Shown in pieces: positions 42,741 through 51,092 of a stretch of 64,000 bases of DNA. Position 1 is the stretch's first letter. Each line of letters starts with the position of its first letter. The position numbers were made by a program, and so were the translations under genes. Under the pieces are notes generated by a model. That model saw only the letters and a program-made list of their open reading frames with translations, ran no database searches and was not told where the DNA came from. The stretch comes from Clostridiales bacterium 1_7_47FAA. Lineage in GTDB: Bacteria > Bacillota > Clostridia > Lachnospirales > Lachnospiraceae. Location of the stretch: the NCBI GenBank assembly GCA_000155435.1, contig DS990261.1, positions 398,243 through 462,242 of the forward strand. Direction: 5' to 3'.

Positions 42741-43415
42741 ATGGCCGCGATATCCAATGACTGGCTGCAGCCCTTAAGTGGCGAGTTTAAGAAAGCATAT
42801 TATAAAAAGCTGTATCAGACCGTAAAACACGAATATGAGACAAGGAAGATATTCCCGGCGCCGGATGATATATTCAATGCATTTGCATTTACGCCTCTGG
42901 CGGATGTAAAGGTGGTCATCCTGGGGCAGGACCCTTATCACAATGACGGACAGGCCCACGGCCTGTGTTTTTCCGTAAAGCCGGATGTGGAGGTCCCGCC
43001 GTCCCTGGTGAATATATATCAGGAGCTTCACGACGACCTGGGGTGTTACATCCCCAATAACGGATATCTGAAGAAGTGGTCGGACCAGGGCGTCATGCTC
43101 CTTAACACCGTACTGACCGTGCGTGCCCACCAGGCCAATTCGCACCATGATATTGGGTGGGAGCAGTTTACGGACGCCGCCATCCGGATCCTCAATGAGC
43201 AGGACCGTCCCATGGTATTCATCCTGTGGGGAAGGCCGGCCCAGTCCAAGAAACCCATGCTGACCAATCCAAAGCATATGATACTGGAAGCGCCTCATCC
43301 AAGTCCGTTATCCGCGTTCAGGGGATTTTTCGGCAGCAGGCCTTTTAGCAGGACCAATGCATTTCTTGAGGAACATGGTCTGGCGCCGGTGGACTGGCAG
43401 ATTGAGAATATATAA
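42741..43415 (+). CDS. ung: Uracil-DNA glycosylase
   Basis: 224 residues from ATG 42741, the usual family length and opening (A-A-I-S-N-D-W); AAAGGAG lies nine bases upstream. In-frame ATGs at 42705 and 42732 are less well placed. Family 1 motifs are intact: G-Q-D-P-Y-H-N-D-G-Q-A-H-G-L-C-F-S (catalytic Asp), L-L-N-T-V-L-T-V and H-P-S-P-L-S-A-F-R-G-F-F-G (catalytic His). Removes uracil from DNA to start base-excision repair. Confidence 0.93.
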   Translation: MAAISNDWLQPLSGEFKKAYYKKLYQTVKHEYETRKIFPAPDDIFNAFAFTPLADVKVVILGQDPYHNDGQAHGLCFSVKPDVEVPPSLVNIYQELHDDLGCYIPNNGYLKKWSDQGVMLLNTVLTVRAHQANSHHDIGWEQFTDAAIRILNEQDRPMVFILWGRPAQSKKPMLTNPKHMILEAPHPSPLSAFRGFFGSRPFSRTNAFLEEHGLAPVDWQIENI

Positions 43416-43526
43416 AACAGGTATAGTGACGCATAAGATTACATAAAATGTACAGCATACAGCCTTGGCATCCATGTAAGGGGCATGATGCGGGAATTAC
43501 AGGCAAAGATGCGGTAAGGAGAATTT

Positions 43527-44369
43527 ATGACTTTAGTTGAAGTGTTGAAGATAATTGTATTGGGAATCGTGGAGGGATTCACGGAATGGCTGCCCATAAG
43601 CAGTACCGGGCATATGATACTGGTGGATGAGATCATCAAGCTGAACCAGCCGGATGCGTTTAAGGACGTGTTCCTGGTGGTCATCCAGCTGGGGGCAATC
43701 CTGGCAGTGGTGGTCATGTATTTCCATAAACTGAATCCTTTCAGCCCCAGTAAGAGCAGCAGGCAGAAGGATGCGACCTGGTCCCTGTGGATTAAGATTG
43801 TCATTGCCTGCATCCCTGCAGCCGTCCTGGGACTTTTGCTGGATGACTGGATGGAAGCCCATCTCTTTAATGCGTATGTGGTGTCTGCAGCCCTGATTAT
43901 ATATGGTGTGCTTTTCATTGTCCTGGAGAACAGCAGCGTGTGCGCCAATCCGAGTATTAACAAGGTTGGGCAGATTTCTGCAAAGACAGCGTTCTTTATC
44001 GGCATGGTCCAGCTTCTGGCCCTGATTCCGGGAACCTCCCGTTCCGGTTCCACCATCCTGGGAGCCATGGTGCTGGGGTGTTCCAGGGGAGCTGCCGCGG
44101 AGTTTTCATTTTTCCTTGGAATCCCGGTCATGTTTGGAGCAAGCCTCTTAAAGCTGGTAAAATATTTCATGGCTGGCAACGTGTTCTCAGGCCCGCAGGT
44201 GTTTTACACAATCCTGGGCATGCTTATAGCGTTCGTGGTATCCATCTATTCCATCCAGTTCCTGATGAGCTATGTGCGCAAGCATGACTTCAAGTTCTTT
44301 GGTTATTACAGGATTATATTGGGAGTGATTGTGCTGGCTTATTTTGGGATTACGGCGCTGGCCAGCTAG
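43527..44369 (+). CDS. uppP: Undecaprenyl-diphosphatase (UppP/BacA)
   Basis: 280 residues, eight membrane helices. Active-site motifs: E-G-F-T-E-W-L-P-I-S-S-T-G-H-M (about 13-27) and I-P-G-T-S-R-S-G-S-T-I (about 170-180). Dephosphorylates undecaprenyl diphosphate to recycle the lipid carrier for wall and glycan synthesis; extra copies raise bacitracin tolerance. AAGGAG precedes the ATG. A terminator follows. Confidence 0.93.
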   Translation: MTLVEVLKIIVLGIVEGFTEWLPISSTGHMILVDEIIKLNQPDAFKDVFLVVIQLGAILAVVVMYFHKLNPFSPSKSSRQKDATWSLWIKIVIACIPAAVLGLLLDDWMEAHLFNAYVVSAALIIYGVLFIVLENSSVCANPSINKVGQISAKTAFFIGMVQLLALIPGTSRSGSTILGAMVLGCSRGAAAEFSFFLGIPVMFGASLLKLVKYFMAGNVFSGPQVFYTILGMLIAFVVSIYSIQFLMSYVRKHDFKFFGYYRIILGVIVLAYFGITALAS

Positions 44370-44424
44370 GGTGTGTTTATTCTATTCAGACATTGGTTTG
44401 ATACGGTTATACTGAAACCTTTTG

Positions 44425-44454
44425 TACCGTCCTGGAAACAGGGCGGTATTTTTT
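44425..44454 (+). terminator. Terminator after uppP
   Basis: TACCGTCCTG (44425-44434), GAAA loop, CAGGGCGGTA (44439-44448), then TTTTTT. It isolates the following ATPase/HNH unit. Confidence 0.85.
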
Positions 44455-44574
44455 GTTGTGCGTGCCATGGCCGCCCTCCAACGGCAGAACAGTGGATGGA
44501 TGACCTGGGCGGTAATAATTGACGGCATAAGATAAGGAATGCTATACTGGGAAGGAAAGAGGGAGGGGTTGGAA

Positions 44575-47358
44575 ATGTCTGTTATCGATAGGATAAAAAT
44601 CATCATAGAATCAAGAAAAACTAATTTACGGATAGGTTACGCCATATCACAAAATACTTTGGTTGAGAACGAAGACCAACTCTGCCGGTTATTATGCCGC
44701 ATATTTGACGAAGAACAAAAAGAAATTGATAAAGAGCATCAGAAACCGTTTGTGACAGATGACTATGAAAAAGGTATCATGTCCTTTGCCATAGATTTGG
44801 ACCAGGCATTATTCCGGAATCAGGGGGAAATAGCGTCTGCTAAAACATACAGAACGCTTTATACCAGAAGGCACATGGCCTATGCCTTTTTTCACAATCT
44901 GGATAACTTAGAAGACGGAGAAACAGTGTATATGCAAAACGTCCCAGAGCTGGTTCATACTGCCTTTCCGGCTTTGATAAAGTTTTATCGGAATTTTATA
45001 GGGAAGTTTGCTGATAATGAAGAGGCAATCCGGTTAATGTGCAGGTTTTACCCCAAAGGAAACATACCCAAGCTTTCCGGGGACAGGACGGCAGAGGCGC
45101 TTTTTACGCATATCCGGCATGCGGGTTCTTTGAAGGACCGTGGATATGCTTATCATGGGATTGAGATGATTAAGAAATACATCCGCAATGTTCCAGTGGC
45201 GGTTCTGGATAATGTCCTGAAACAGTATCGTATGTATGGAATTATTAATGATACGGTTTACCGCCATCAGATTCATGCGATTATAACAACGTCTTCGTTA
45301 TCCGATGCTAGACAGAAAGAGTATAAATTCTGGTATCTGGACTCCCTGATTCTTGTAGATATCCTGAATAAAACCTTATATAAGAAGCTGCAGTCGGAAA
45401 CGGAAGACGTGGAAAGGGCATTTCTTGGGGATATAAACCTGGATACGGATTCTCTGGAGGTCTTTGAAAATCCACGGGGATATTGGGGGAATGGCGGGAT
45501 TGGAAACCGGTCATTTTATCTGAATGATATTTTGGAGTATACCATCTCTTTATATAAAGGTAATGTGACTGTATTAAATAAGAACGCTCATGTCAAGGAA
45601 GATTTTCCTTTTGACATTGGAGACTGGCGGTTGGATGGCTACTACGGACGGCAGGAGGAACAGAAACTTTACGGAGTTGTTCATGGCAGTTCGGGGGAGA
45701 AAATCAATTATAGGCAGATGATGTTTTCGCTGCTTTACCTAAACCGATATCACGGGATGGAAGAACAGCAGATTGATTTTGACCATCGGTATCATTACGA
45801 TATCCGGAGAAAAAAATTACAGTTAAGCCAGGAGAAGGGGAGACGGATCCATCATTTTTATGGAAAGGCCGTGTCCTCCCTTTCCTGCATTGTGGGAAAG
45901 AACGGAAGTGGCAAATCAAGCACCGTGGATTTCCTGAGGGGAACATTCCTAAGGCTGTTAAAGCTGATGGAGGAAACCGATATCATATTGGAGGATGGCT
46001 TCATTCAGAAAGATGCGGTCCGGGATTATCATATCTTAGAGGAGGATACGGAGTTCCTGGTGGTGTTCCGCCTGGATGATGACGCATATTATGTGACAAA
46101 TATAGACGGACTTAGGGTGGATCAGGCCATACCTTTAAAACCTTTTAATAGGGGAATCATCAGAAGCTTCAATGAAATCAGCAAGCTGTTCTATTTCTCC
46201 GGTTTGTTGAAGAATGATTTAGAACCTTTTGCGGACACGGCGCAAAGAGGGGATGGGAAGAACGGCGGCAAGCAGGAACAGGCAGTGATGTTGGATGACT
46301 TTAAGCAGTATGATTACTCTGAAATGGAAAGCTTTACGGAGAAAATCACGTGCTGGAAGGAAGGGATGGCAGGGGATGAGGATTATATCAATAAGGAGTT
46401 ATGTTACCAGTTTACCTTTCTGAAATGCATGGGACAGGATAGGGTGAACCGTCTGCTGGATTTAAAGGCAGATAAGGTATTCCATGTGAGGAGGGTGATG
46501 TCAGAAGATAAAAATGAGGCAGAAGAACAGTTTACCCTGGGTCAGATTGAAAATAACCATGAAAAGGTCAAAAGCCTGCTGGAAAAGTTTGTACATTATC
46601 CGGATGCAAAGATAGAATATTTCTCATCCGGGGAGTATGCAAAATTTGCATTTCTGGCAAGGCTGTTCTGGATGCTTGAAGGCCGTCAGTATGAGAAAAC
46701 GTTTTATGAGGAATTGGTGGGTAAGAATATCTTTGGCAGTGAGGAAACGCTGCTGCCGGGGGAGACGGCTATGATTTTTATTGACGAAGGGGAGGTTTAC
46801 TATCACCCGGAGTGGCAGAGATGTTATATTGATACGCTTTTAAACATGATAAATGAAAAATTAAACCAGGAGCGGGTACAGATTGTGATTACAACCAACT
46901 CTCCTTTTATCCTGTCAGATGTATTAAGGGAAGACGTGGTTTATCTTTCAGGGGAAGAGGAGACAGCCGCGGAAATGCGGGAAAAGGAAATCACATTTGG
47001 ACAGAATATCCACCGTCTGCTTCGCAGGAATTTCTTTATGGAAGCTACGATTGGGGAATATGCGAAGACAATGATCCAGGAAATGATAGGCGTTCTGCAG
47101 GGCGGGAGGAAGCGTAAGGCGGCAAGGATGGAAGATATCCGCACATTTTTGCACCAGTACTATTCCGAACTAGAGGACGGGGAGGAATGTGAGGCCATAC
47201 AGGGATTGATTGACCAGATAGGAGAACCTGTTTATAGGGATAATCTGGAAAAACTTGTAAGCATATATAAGGCAGAAGATAAGGAATGGCAGATAAATGA
47301 GATGCAAAAGGAAATCCGGCAGTTGGAGGAAAGGATACAAAGGCTGAAGCATGATTAA
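44575..47358 (+). CDS. Large ABC-type AAA ATPase of a Septu-like defence pair
   Basis: 927 residues. The first about 430 residues are a charged, largely helical region without recognised family. Then comes an ABC/RecF-type ATPase: Walker A G-K-N-G-S-G-K-S-S (441-449), signature-like F-S-S-G-E-Y-A-K-F (683-690), Walker B M-I-F-I-D-E-G-E (733-740) and switch T-T-N-S-P-F (773-778), where Asn replaces the usual His. A terminal coiled coil (about 890-927) follows. ATG 44575 follows GGGAGGGG. The HNH gene overlaps by eight bases. ATPase + HNH is the PtuA-PtuB plan of Septu, but PtuA is usually far shorter, so this is a distant or large variant. AT-richer than its neighbours; probably acquired. Confidence 0.72.
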   Translation: MSVIDRIKIIIESRKTNLRIGYAISQNTLVENEDQLCRLLCRIFDEEQKEIDKEHQKPFVTDDYEKGIMSFAIDLDQALFRNQGEIASAKTYRTLYTRRHMAYAFFHNLDNLEDGETVYMQNVPELVHTAFPALIKFYRNFIGKFADNEEAIRLMCRFYPKGNIPKLSGDRTAEALFTHIRHAGSLKDRGYAYHGIEMIKKYIRNVPVAVLDNVLKQYRMYGIINDTVYRHQIHAIITTSSLSDARQKEYKFWYLDSLILVDILNKTLYKKLQSETEDVERAFLGDINLDTDSLEVFENPRGYWGNGGIGNRSFYLNDILEYTISLYKGNVTVLNKNAHVKEDFPFDIGDWRLDGYYGRQEEQKLYGVVHGSSGEKINYRQMMFSLLYLNRYHGMEEQQIDFDHRYHYDIRRKKLQLSQEKGRRIHHFYGKAVSSLSCIVGKNGSGKSSTVDFLRGTFLRLLKLMEETDIILEDGFIQKDAVRDYHILEEDTEFLVVFRLDDDAYYVTNIDGLRVDQAIPLKPFNRGIIRSFNEISKLFYFSGLLKNDLEPFADTAQRGDGKNGGKQEQAVMLDDFKQYDYSEMESFTEKITCWKEGMAGDEDYINKELCYQFTFLKCMGQDRVNRLLDLKADKVFHVRRVMSEDKNEAEEQFTLGQIENNHEKVKSLLEKFVHYPDAKIEYFSSGEYAKFAFLARLFWMLEGRQYEKTFYEELVGKNIFGSEETLLPGETAMIFIDEGEVYYHPEWQRCYIDTLLNMINEKLNQERVQIVITTNSPFILSDVLREDVVYLSGEEETAAEMREKEITFGQNIHRLLRRNFFMEATIGEYAKTMIQEMIGVLQGGRKRKAARMEDIRTFLHQYYSELEDGEECEAIQGLIDQIGEPVYRDNLEKLVSIYKAEDKEWQINEMQKEIRQLEERIQRLKHD

Positions 47359-48322
47359 GATTCATACATATTCAAATGGATTCCAGGAGGAATATTTTGA
47401 GGCAGTACGAAAGAACGTCGGCATAGGGGACATGAAAGCAGTTGCAGCCAGCAGCAAAAAGTTCCTGCCTCTGGATTTTTTCACTGCAAAGGATGCAGAG
47501 GGCCGGTTCAGGGAATTGATTTTGGCCCCTTATAAAAAGCTGAAGGAGGCTGAGCAGTATATAAGGAAAAATAAAATGGCGGAAATGGAGGCAGAATGCC
47601 GTGACAATCATTCACCCCATAAGCCGCAATTAACGGATTTATATTATAGGTTATACAAAGCCTTTCGTGATGTGGCGAAGTCTGAGAAGGACGGGAAGTC
47701 GCTGCGGGTCAGGCTGGTAGGGAACACCGGATTGACGGTATGTCCGTATTGCAACAGGGATTATATTAATGCAAGGGCACGGAATGCATCCGGGGCGCAG
47801 CTGGACCATTTTTTCAGCCGCTCAAAGTATCCGGTTTTTGCAGTAAGCCTTTACAATCTGGTTCCGGCCTGCGGGAACTGCAACCGTATTAAAAGCGGAG
47901 GCAGCAAAGCGTTCGCCTCTCCCTTTGATGAGGAAATTAATTTTAACCAGGAAGTGAGATTTTCATACGAATCCCAAGATGACGGGTACATCGTCAATAT
48001 TGAGACAGACAATGAACGCATGAAAAATAACCTTGAGCATATGAAAATCCGGGAGGCTTATGCAATTCATGAGCGCGATATTAAGATGATAATAGAGAAA
48101 CAAATGGAATATTCCAAAAGCCAGATAGAAGAATTTCAGAAAATGTTTAAGGAGTTAAATGATTCGGGAAAAATCTATATAACAGAAGACGACGTGAAAA
48201 GGGCTGTTTTTGGACCGCCAATCAGCGAGGAAGATATGAAAACCCGTTCATTGGCTAAAATGTACCATGATATTTATGATAAATTGGGGATATACCCTGT
48301 TACAGCCCGGTCAGACAGCTGA
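47351..48322 (+). CDS. HNH endonuclease (PtuB-like effector)
   Basis: 323 residues. A zinc-supported HNH core: C-P-Y-C (131-134), L-D-H-F-F-S-R-S-K-Y-P (Asp152-His153), Y-N-L-V-P-A-C (Asn169) and C-G-N-C-N-R-I-K-S (Cys174/177). This C-x2-C ... DH ... N ... C-x2-C-N-x2-K order is that of PtuB/McrA-like DNA nucleases. Helical segments of about 120 residues flank it. Its ATG lies inside the ATPase stop (ATGATTAA), so the two are co-translated and probably form a complex in which ATP state licenses cutting. All expected catalytic residues are present. Confidence 0.78.
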   Translation: MIKIHTYSNGFQEEYFEAVRKNVGIGDMKAVAASSKKFLPLDFFTAKDAEGRFRELILAPYKKLKEAEQYIRKNKMAEMEAECRDNHSPHKPQLTDLYYRLYKAFRDVAKSEKDGKSLRVRLVGNTGLTVCPYCNRDYINARARNASGAQLDHFFSRSKYPVFAVSLYNLVPACGNCNRIKSGGSKAFASPFDEEINFNQEVRFSYESQDDGYIVNIETDNERMKNNLEHMKIREAYAIHERDIKMIIEKQMEYSKSQIEEFQKMFKELNDSGKIYITEDDVKRAVFGPPISEEDMKTRSLAKMYHDIYDKLGIYPVTARSDS

Positions 48323-48422
48323 GCCGCAAAAAAACAAGGTAAAGCACGGCTGTCCTTTGTAATGCGGCTGTTTAGGATTCCTGGAAGCAGAGAGGTACTG
48401 GAAATAAAAAGCATTTGTCATT

Positions 48423-48436
48423 TTGTACAAAATTAA
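48423..48436. promoter_or_regulatory. Shared 14-bp motif, copy 1 (upstream of transaldolase gene)
   Basis: TTGTACAAAATTAA, with palindromic core TTGTACAA, about 50 bases upstream of the sulfoglycolysis promoter. An identical copy precedes the symporter gene at 51062. Candidate binding site of the cluster's ROK regulator. Confidence 0.4.
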
Positions 48437-48486
48437 TTAAATGAATTAAACAATATGACGAAACGTAAAATTTTCCATAAATCCCA

Positions 48487-48515
48487 TTGACATTTAGTTA
48501 TTTTGACTATATTAT
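48487..48515 (+). promoter_or_regulatory. Promoter of the sulfoglycolysis operon
   Basis: TTGACA (48487-48492), 17-base spacer, TATTAT (48510-48515). Between it and the first gene is the perfect palindrome TTGATTAATCAA (48585-48596), a second operator candidate. The rest of the 318-base intergenic region is AT-rich with no gene. Confidence 0.6.
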
Positions 48516-48640
48516 TGAGTTACAAACTTGTGGTAAGCGGATAAGTACACAAACTCTCATAGGCCCAATCCCTTGCTGCAATAATTGATTAATCAAATTA
48601 ACAAATTAAACAAGAGTCAAAACAAGGAGGATGTAAGATT

Positions 48641-49327
48641 ATGAAGTATTTCTTAGACAGTGCAAAGCTTGATGAGATCCAGTTAGCCTACAACACATTT
48701 GGTATTGACGGTGTTACCACCAACCCAAGGCATATCATGCTCAGCGGGAAACCGTTCCTCACAGCCATCCAGGGCATTGCGGACTGGATTAAGTCCGAAG
48801 GACTGGACGGATATGAGCGTTTCCCGGTCTCCGTTGAGATCAATCCCCATCTGGACGAGGCGGAGGCAATGCTGGCAGAGGCCAGGAAGATTGCATCCAT
48901 CAGCCCTAACTTCGTAATCAAGATCCCGGCAACCGAGGCAGGCGTCACGGCAGCCAGGAAGCTGGAGGCAGAGGGAATCAGGACCAATGTGACCCTGGTA
49001 TTTTCACCGGCCCAGGCCATCCTCCCGGCAAAGAACCATTCACTGTTCGTATCCCCGTTCATTGGCTGGAAGGAAGCCAACGGAGAGGACTGTAAGACAT
49101 ATATCCAGAATATTGTGGACATTTACAAGAACTACGGATTCTACGGAAAGACCCAGATCATCTGCGCCGCAATCCGGACACCAAAGCAGATTGTGGACTG
49201 CGCCGTGGCCGGGGCGGATATCATAACAACCGGACTGGCCGTGTATCAGGATACCATGAAGCATGCCTATACCAACCAGGGAATCGGCACCTTCATTGAT
49301 GCATGGGATCATACGATTACAGAATAA
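48641..49327 (+). CDS. Sulfofructose transaldolase (TalC/Fsa-like)
   Basis: 228 residues, small transaldolase barrel. The Schiff-base lysine is Lys94 in V-I-K-I-P-A-T-E-A-G. The N-terminal T-T-N-P-S of fructose-6-phosphate aldolases reads T-T-N-P-R-H here (26-31): a basic residue where a ligand group binds. Context (sulfoquinovosidase, sulfonate exporter, YihU-like reductase) points to the sulfoglycolytic transaldolase (SftT type), which moves the three-carbon ketone piece of sulfofructose to glyceraldehyde-3-phosphate, giving fructose-6-phosphate and sulfolactaldehyde. AAGGAGG precedes the ATG. If context is ignored, the fallback is a generic transaldolase. Confidence 0.78.
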   Translation: MKYFLDSAKLDEIQLAYNTFGIDGVTTNPRHIMLSGKPFLTAIQGIADWIKSEGLDGYERFPVSVEINPHLDEAEAMLAEARKIASISPNFVIKIPATEAGVTAARKLEAEGIRTNVTLVFSPAQAILPAKNHSLFVSPFIGWKEANGEDCKTYIQNIVDIYKNYGFYGKTQIICAAIRTPKQIVDCAVAGADIITTGLAVYQDTMKHAYTNQGIGTFIDAWDHTITE

Positions 49328-49343
49328 AAGGAGCAGGACAGAT

Positions 49344-50198
49344 ATGAAGATAGGGTTTATCGGACTGGGAATCATGGGTGAGTCCATGAGTGAGAATATT
49401 GTAAAGAAACACAATGACACGGTGTACGTATTTGACTTTGTAAAGGAAAAGACGGATCTGCTGGCATCCAAGGGAGCCGTGGCCTGCAGTGATTCCGTGG
49501 AACTGGCAAGGAATTCGGACGTAATCATTTCCATGGTGCCAAAGTCAGAGCATTCAAGGTCTGTGTACATGGGAATCCTGGATGTGCTGGATTCCACCAA
49601 GACCTGTATCGACATGAGCACCATCGACCCAAGCGTATCCGTGGAGATTGCCGGGATGGTGAAAAAGACTGGCGCCGGATTCATCGACGCACCGGTTGTC
49701 AAATCAAAACCCGCCGCCGTCGCGGGTAAGCTGGGAATCTATGTGGGCGGAGACAAGGAGACATACGAGGCCATGCGTCCCATCCTCCTTTACATGGGGG
49801 AGAATGTAAAGCATATGGGAGAGAACGGCAAAGGACTTGTGATGAAAATCTGCCACAACGCCCTGGTTTCCCAGATTCAGAACGGTGTCAATGAAACCAT
49901 CAGCCTGGCGGGAAGGAACGGGATTTCCGTCATGGATTACGCGGAGGCCATTTCCTACGGCGGAGGCCAGAATTTCTATCTGGATTCCAAGAAGGGTGTG
50001 ATAGAAAAAGAGGACTATACCACTGCATTTTCCGTGGAAAACATGGCCAAGGACGTGAATATCTGCATGAAGCTGGCAGAGGAATCCGGACTTTCCATGC
50101 CGGGTGAACAGGCGGCTGGCCAGGTTTATGAAAAGGCCCTGGAACAGGGATATGGGAAAGAGGATTTTTGTGCTACTATAAAGGTAGTGAGAGGCTGA
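49344..50198 (+). CDS. Probable 3-sulfolactaldehyde reductase (3-HIBDH family)
   Basis: 284 residues. Beta-hydroxyacid dehydrogenase: N-terminal NAD fold G-F-I-G-L-G-I-M-G-E-S-M, substrate motif D-A-P-V-V-K-S-K-P-A, and catalytic Lys in G-L-V-M-K-I-C-H-N-A-L. Same family as E. coli YihU, which reduces sulfolactaldehyde to dihydroxypropanesulfonate with NADH. The family glycine-serine loop D-x-P-V-S-G is altered to D-A-P-V-V-K-S-K, hinting at a changed anion pocket. ATG 49344 is 17 bases after the transaldolase stop, with AAGGAG. Reduction would rebalance NADH in an anaerobe; oxidation to sulfolactate is less likely for this family. Confidence 0.7.
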   Translation: MKIGFIGLGIMGESMSENIVKKHNDTVYVFDFVKEKTDLLASKGAVACSDSVELARNSDVIISMVPKSEHSRSVYMGILDVLDSTKTCIDMSTIDPSVSVEIAGMVKKTGAGFIDAPVVKSKPAAVAGKLGIYVGGDKETYEAMRPILLYMGENVKHMGENGKGLVMKICHNALVSQIQNGVNETISLAGRNGISVMDYAEAISYGGGQNFYLDSKKGVIEKEDYTTAFSVENMAKDVNICMKLAEESGLSMPGEQAAGQVYEKALEQGYGKEDFCATIKVVRG

Positions 50199-50225
50199 TC
50201 CGGAGAGAGGAAGGAAAGACGGAAC

Positions 50226-50903
50226 ATGGATAATATAATGATGGAACGCCTGAACCAGGTCAACGGCATTCCGGTCCGCCCTGTGGACTCCAAAGAGTTT
50301 GAGACATATGGCCGGATTATAACGGGCTATGATTTTTCTGACCTGATATCCTATATGGAGACAAAGTCAGACATCCCGGAGAACGGCAATATCTATCTGC
50401 CATCGGTTCCCGGGATGGAGGAGGCGCCTGTGACGGCCCGTCTGCGGGACGGTTTCTACGGCGGCATGGACATCCAGGTGGGATATTGCAACGGCAGGAA
50501 CACTACATACAACGGATTTGAGTATCACAAGGGAAGCGAGATCAACATTGCAGTGACGGATTTCATGCTGGTGCTGGGGCATACATGGGAGATAAAGGAC
50601 AACACATACAGGGTGGAGGACGCCAGCGTGTTTTTTGTGGAAAAGGGGACAGCCATTGAGATGTACCAGACCACGCTTCACTTATCCCCCTGCCGTGTGA
50701 CGGACCAGGGATTTAAGGATATCGTGGTTCTTCCAAAGGGAACCAACACGCCATTAAAGAACCGGACGGCTCCGGCCACGGACGAGGAAAAGCTGCTTCT
50801 GCAATGTAATAAATGGGTCATTGCCCATCCTGACCGGGAACCCTTAATCCGGCAGGGCGCATTCCCGGGGCTTCTGGGAGAGAACAGGGAGCTTAGGTAT
50901 TAA
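50226..50903 (+). CDS. DUF4867-family protein of the sulfoglycolysis cluster
   Basis: 225 residues, soluble, beta-rich and cupin-like (Y-N-G-F-E-Y-H-K-G-S-E-I-N-I-A; D-F-M-L-V-L-G-H; V-F-F-V-E-K-G-T-A-I-E-M-Y-Q-T-T-L-H-L-S-P), with His/Glu positions that could bind a metal. It resembles the DUF4867 family, which I recall as a companion of transaldolase-type sulfoglycolysis genes. Role unproven: mutarotase, lactone/isomerase step or regulator of flux. It sits between the reductase and the symporter, 27 bases after the reductase. Confidence 0.72.
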   Translation: MDNIMMERLNQVNGIPVRPVDSKEFETYGRIITGYDFSDLISYMETKSDIPENGNIYLPSVPGMEEAPVTARLRDGFYGGMDIQVGYCNGRNTTYNGFEYHKGSEINIAVTDFMLVLGHTWEIKDNTYRVEDASVFFVEKGTAIEMYQTTLHLSPCRVTDQGFKDIVVLPKGTNTPLKNRTAPATDEEKLLLQCNKWVIAHPDREPLIRQGAFPGLLGENRELRY

Positions 50904-51061
50904 ATCAGGCTTTAGGATTATATTGAAACAATAAAACACCGCCCAGGTCCAACTTGTATCCTGGCAGATGGGGCTGGACCCGGGCGGCGTACAGTTGAGG
51001 CACGTGTACCATCAACGCATATCAATGGTATCACAACGGCCCGGCTGAGTATACAGGTAAA

Positions 51062-51075
51062 TTGTACAAAATTAA
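51062..51075. promoter_or_regulatory. Shared 14-bp motif, copy 2 (upstream of symporter gene)
   Basis: TTGTACAAAATTAA, identical to 48423-48436, 17 bases before the symporter ATG. The 190-base gap also holds a GC-rich imperfect hairpin (about 50940-50990), so the symporter may start a second transcription unit under the same regulator. Confidence 0.4.
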
Positions 51076-51092
51076 AAAACGGGGGAATATTT

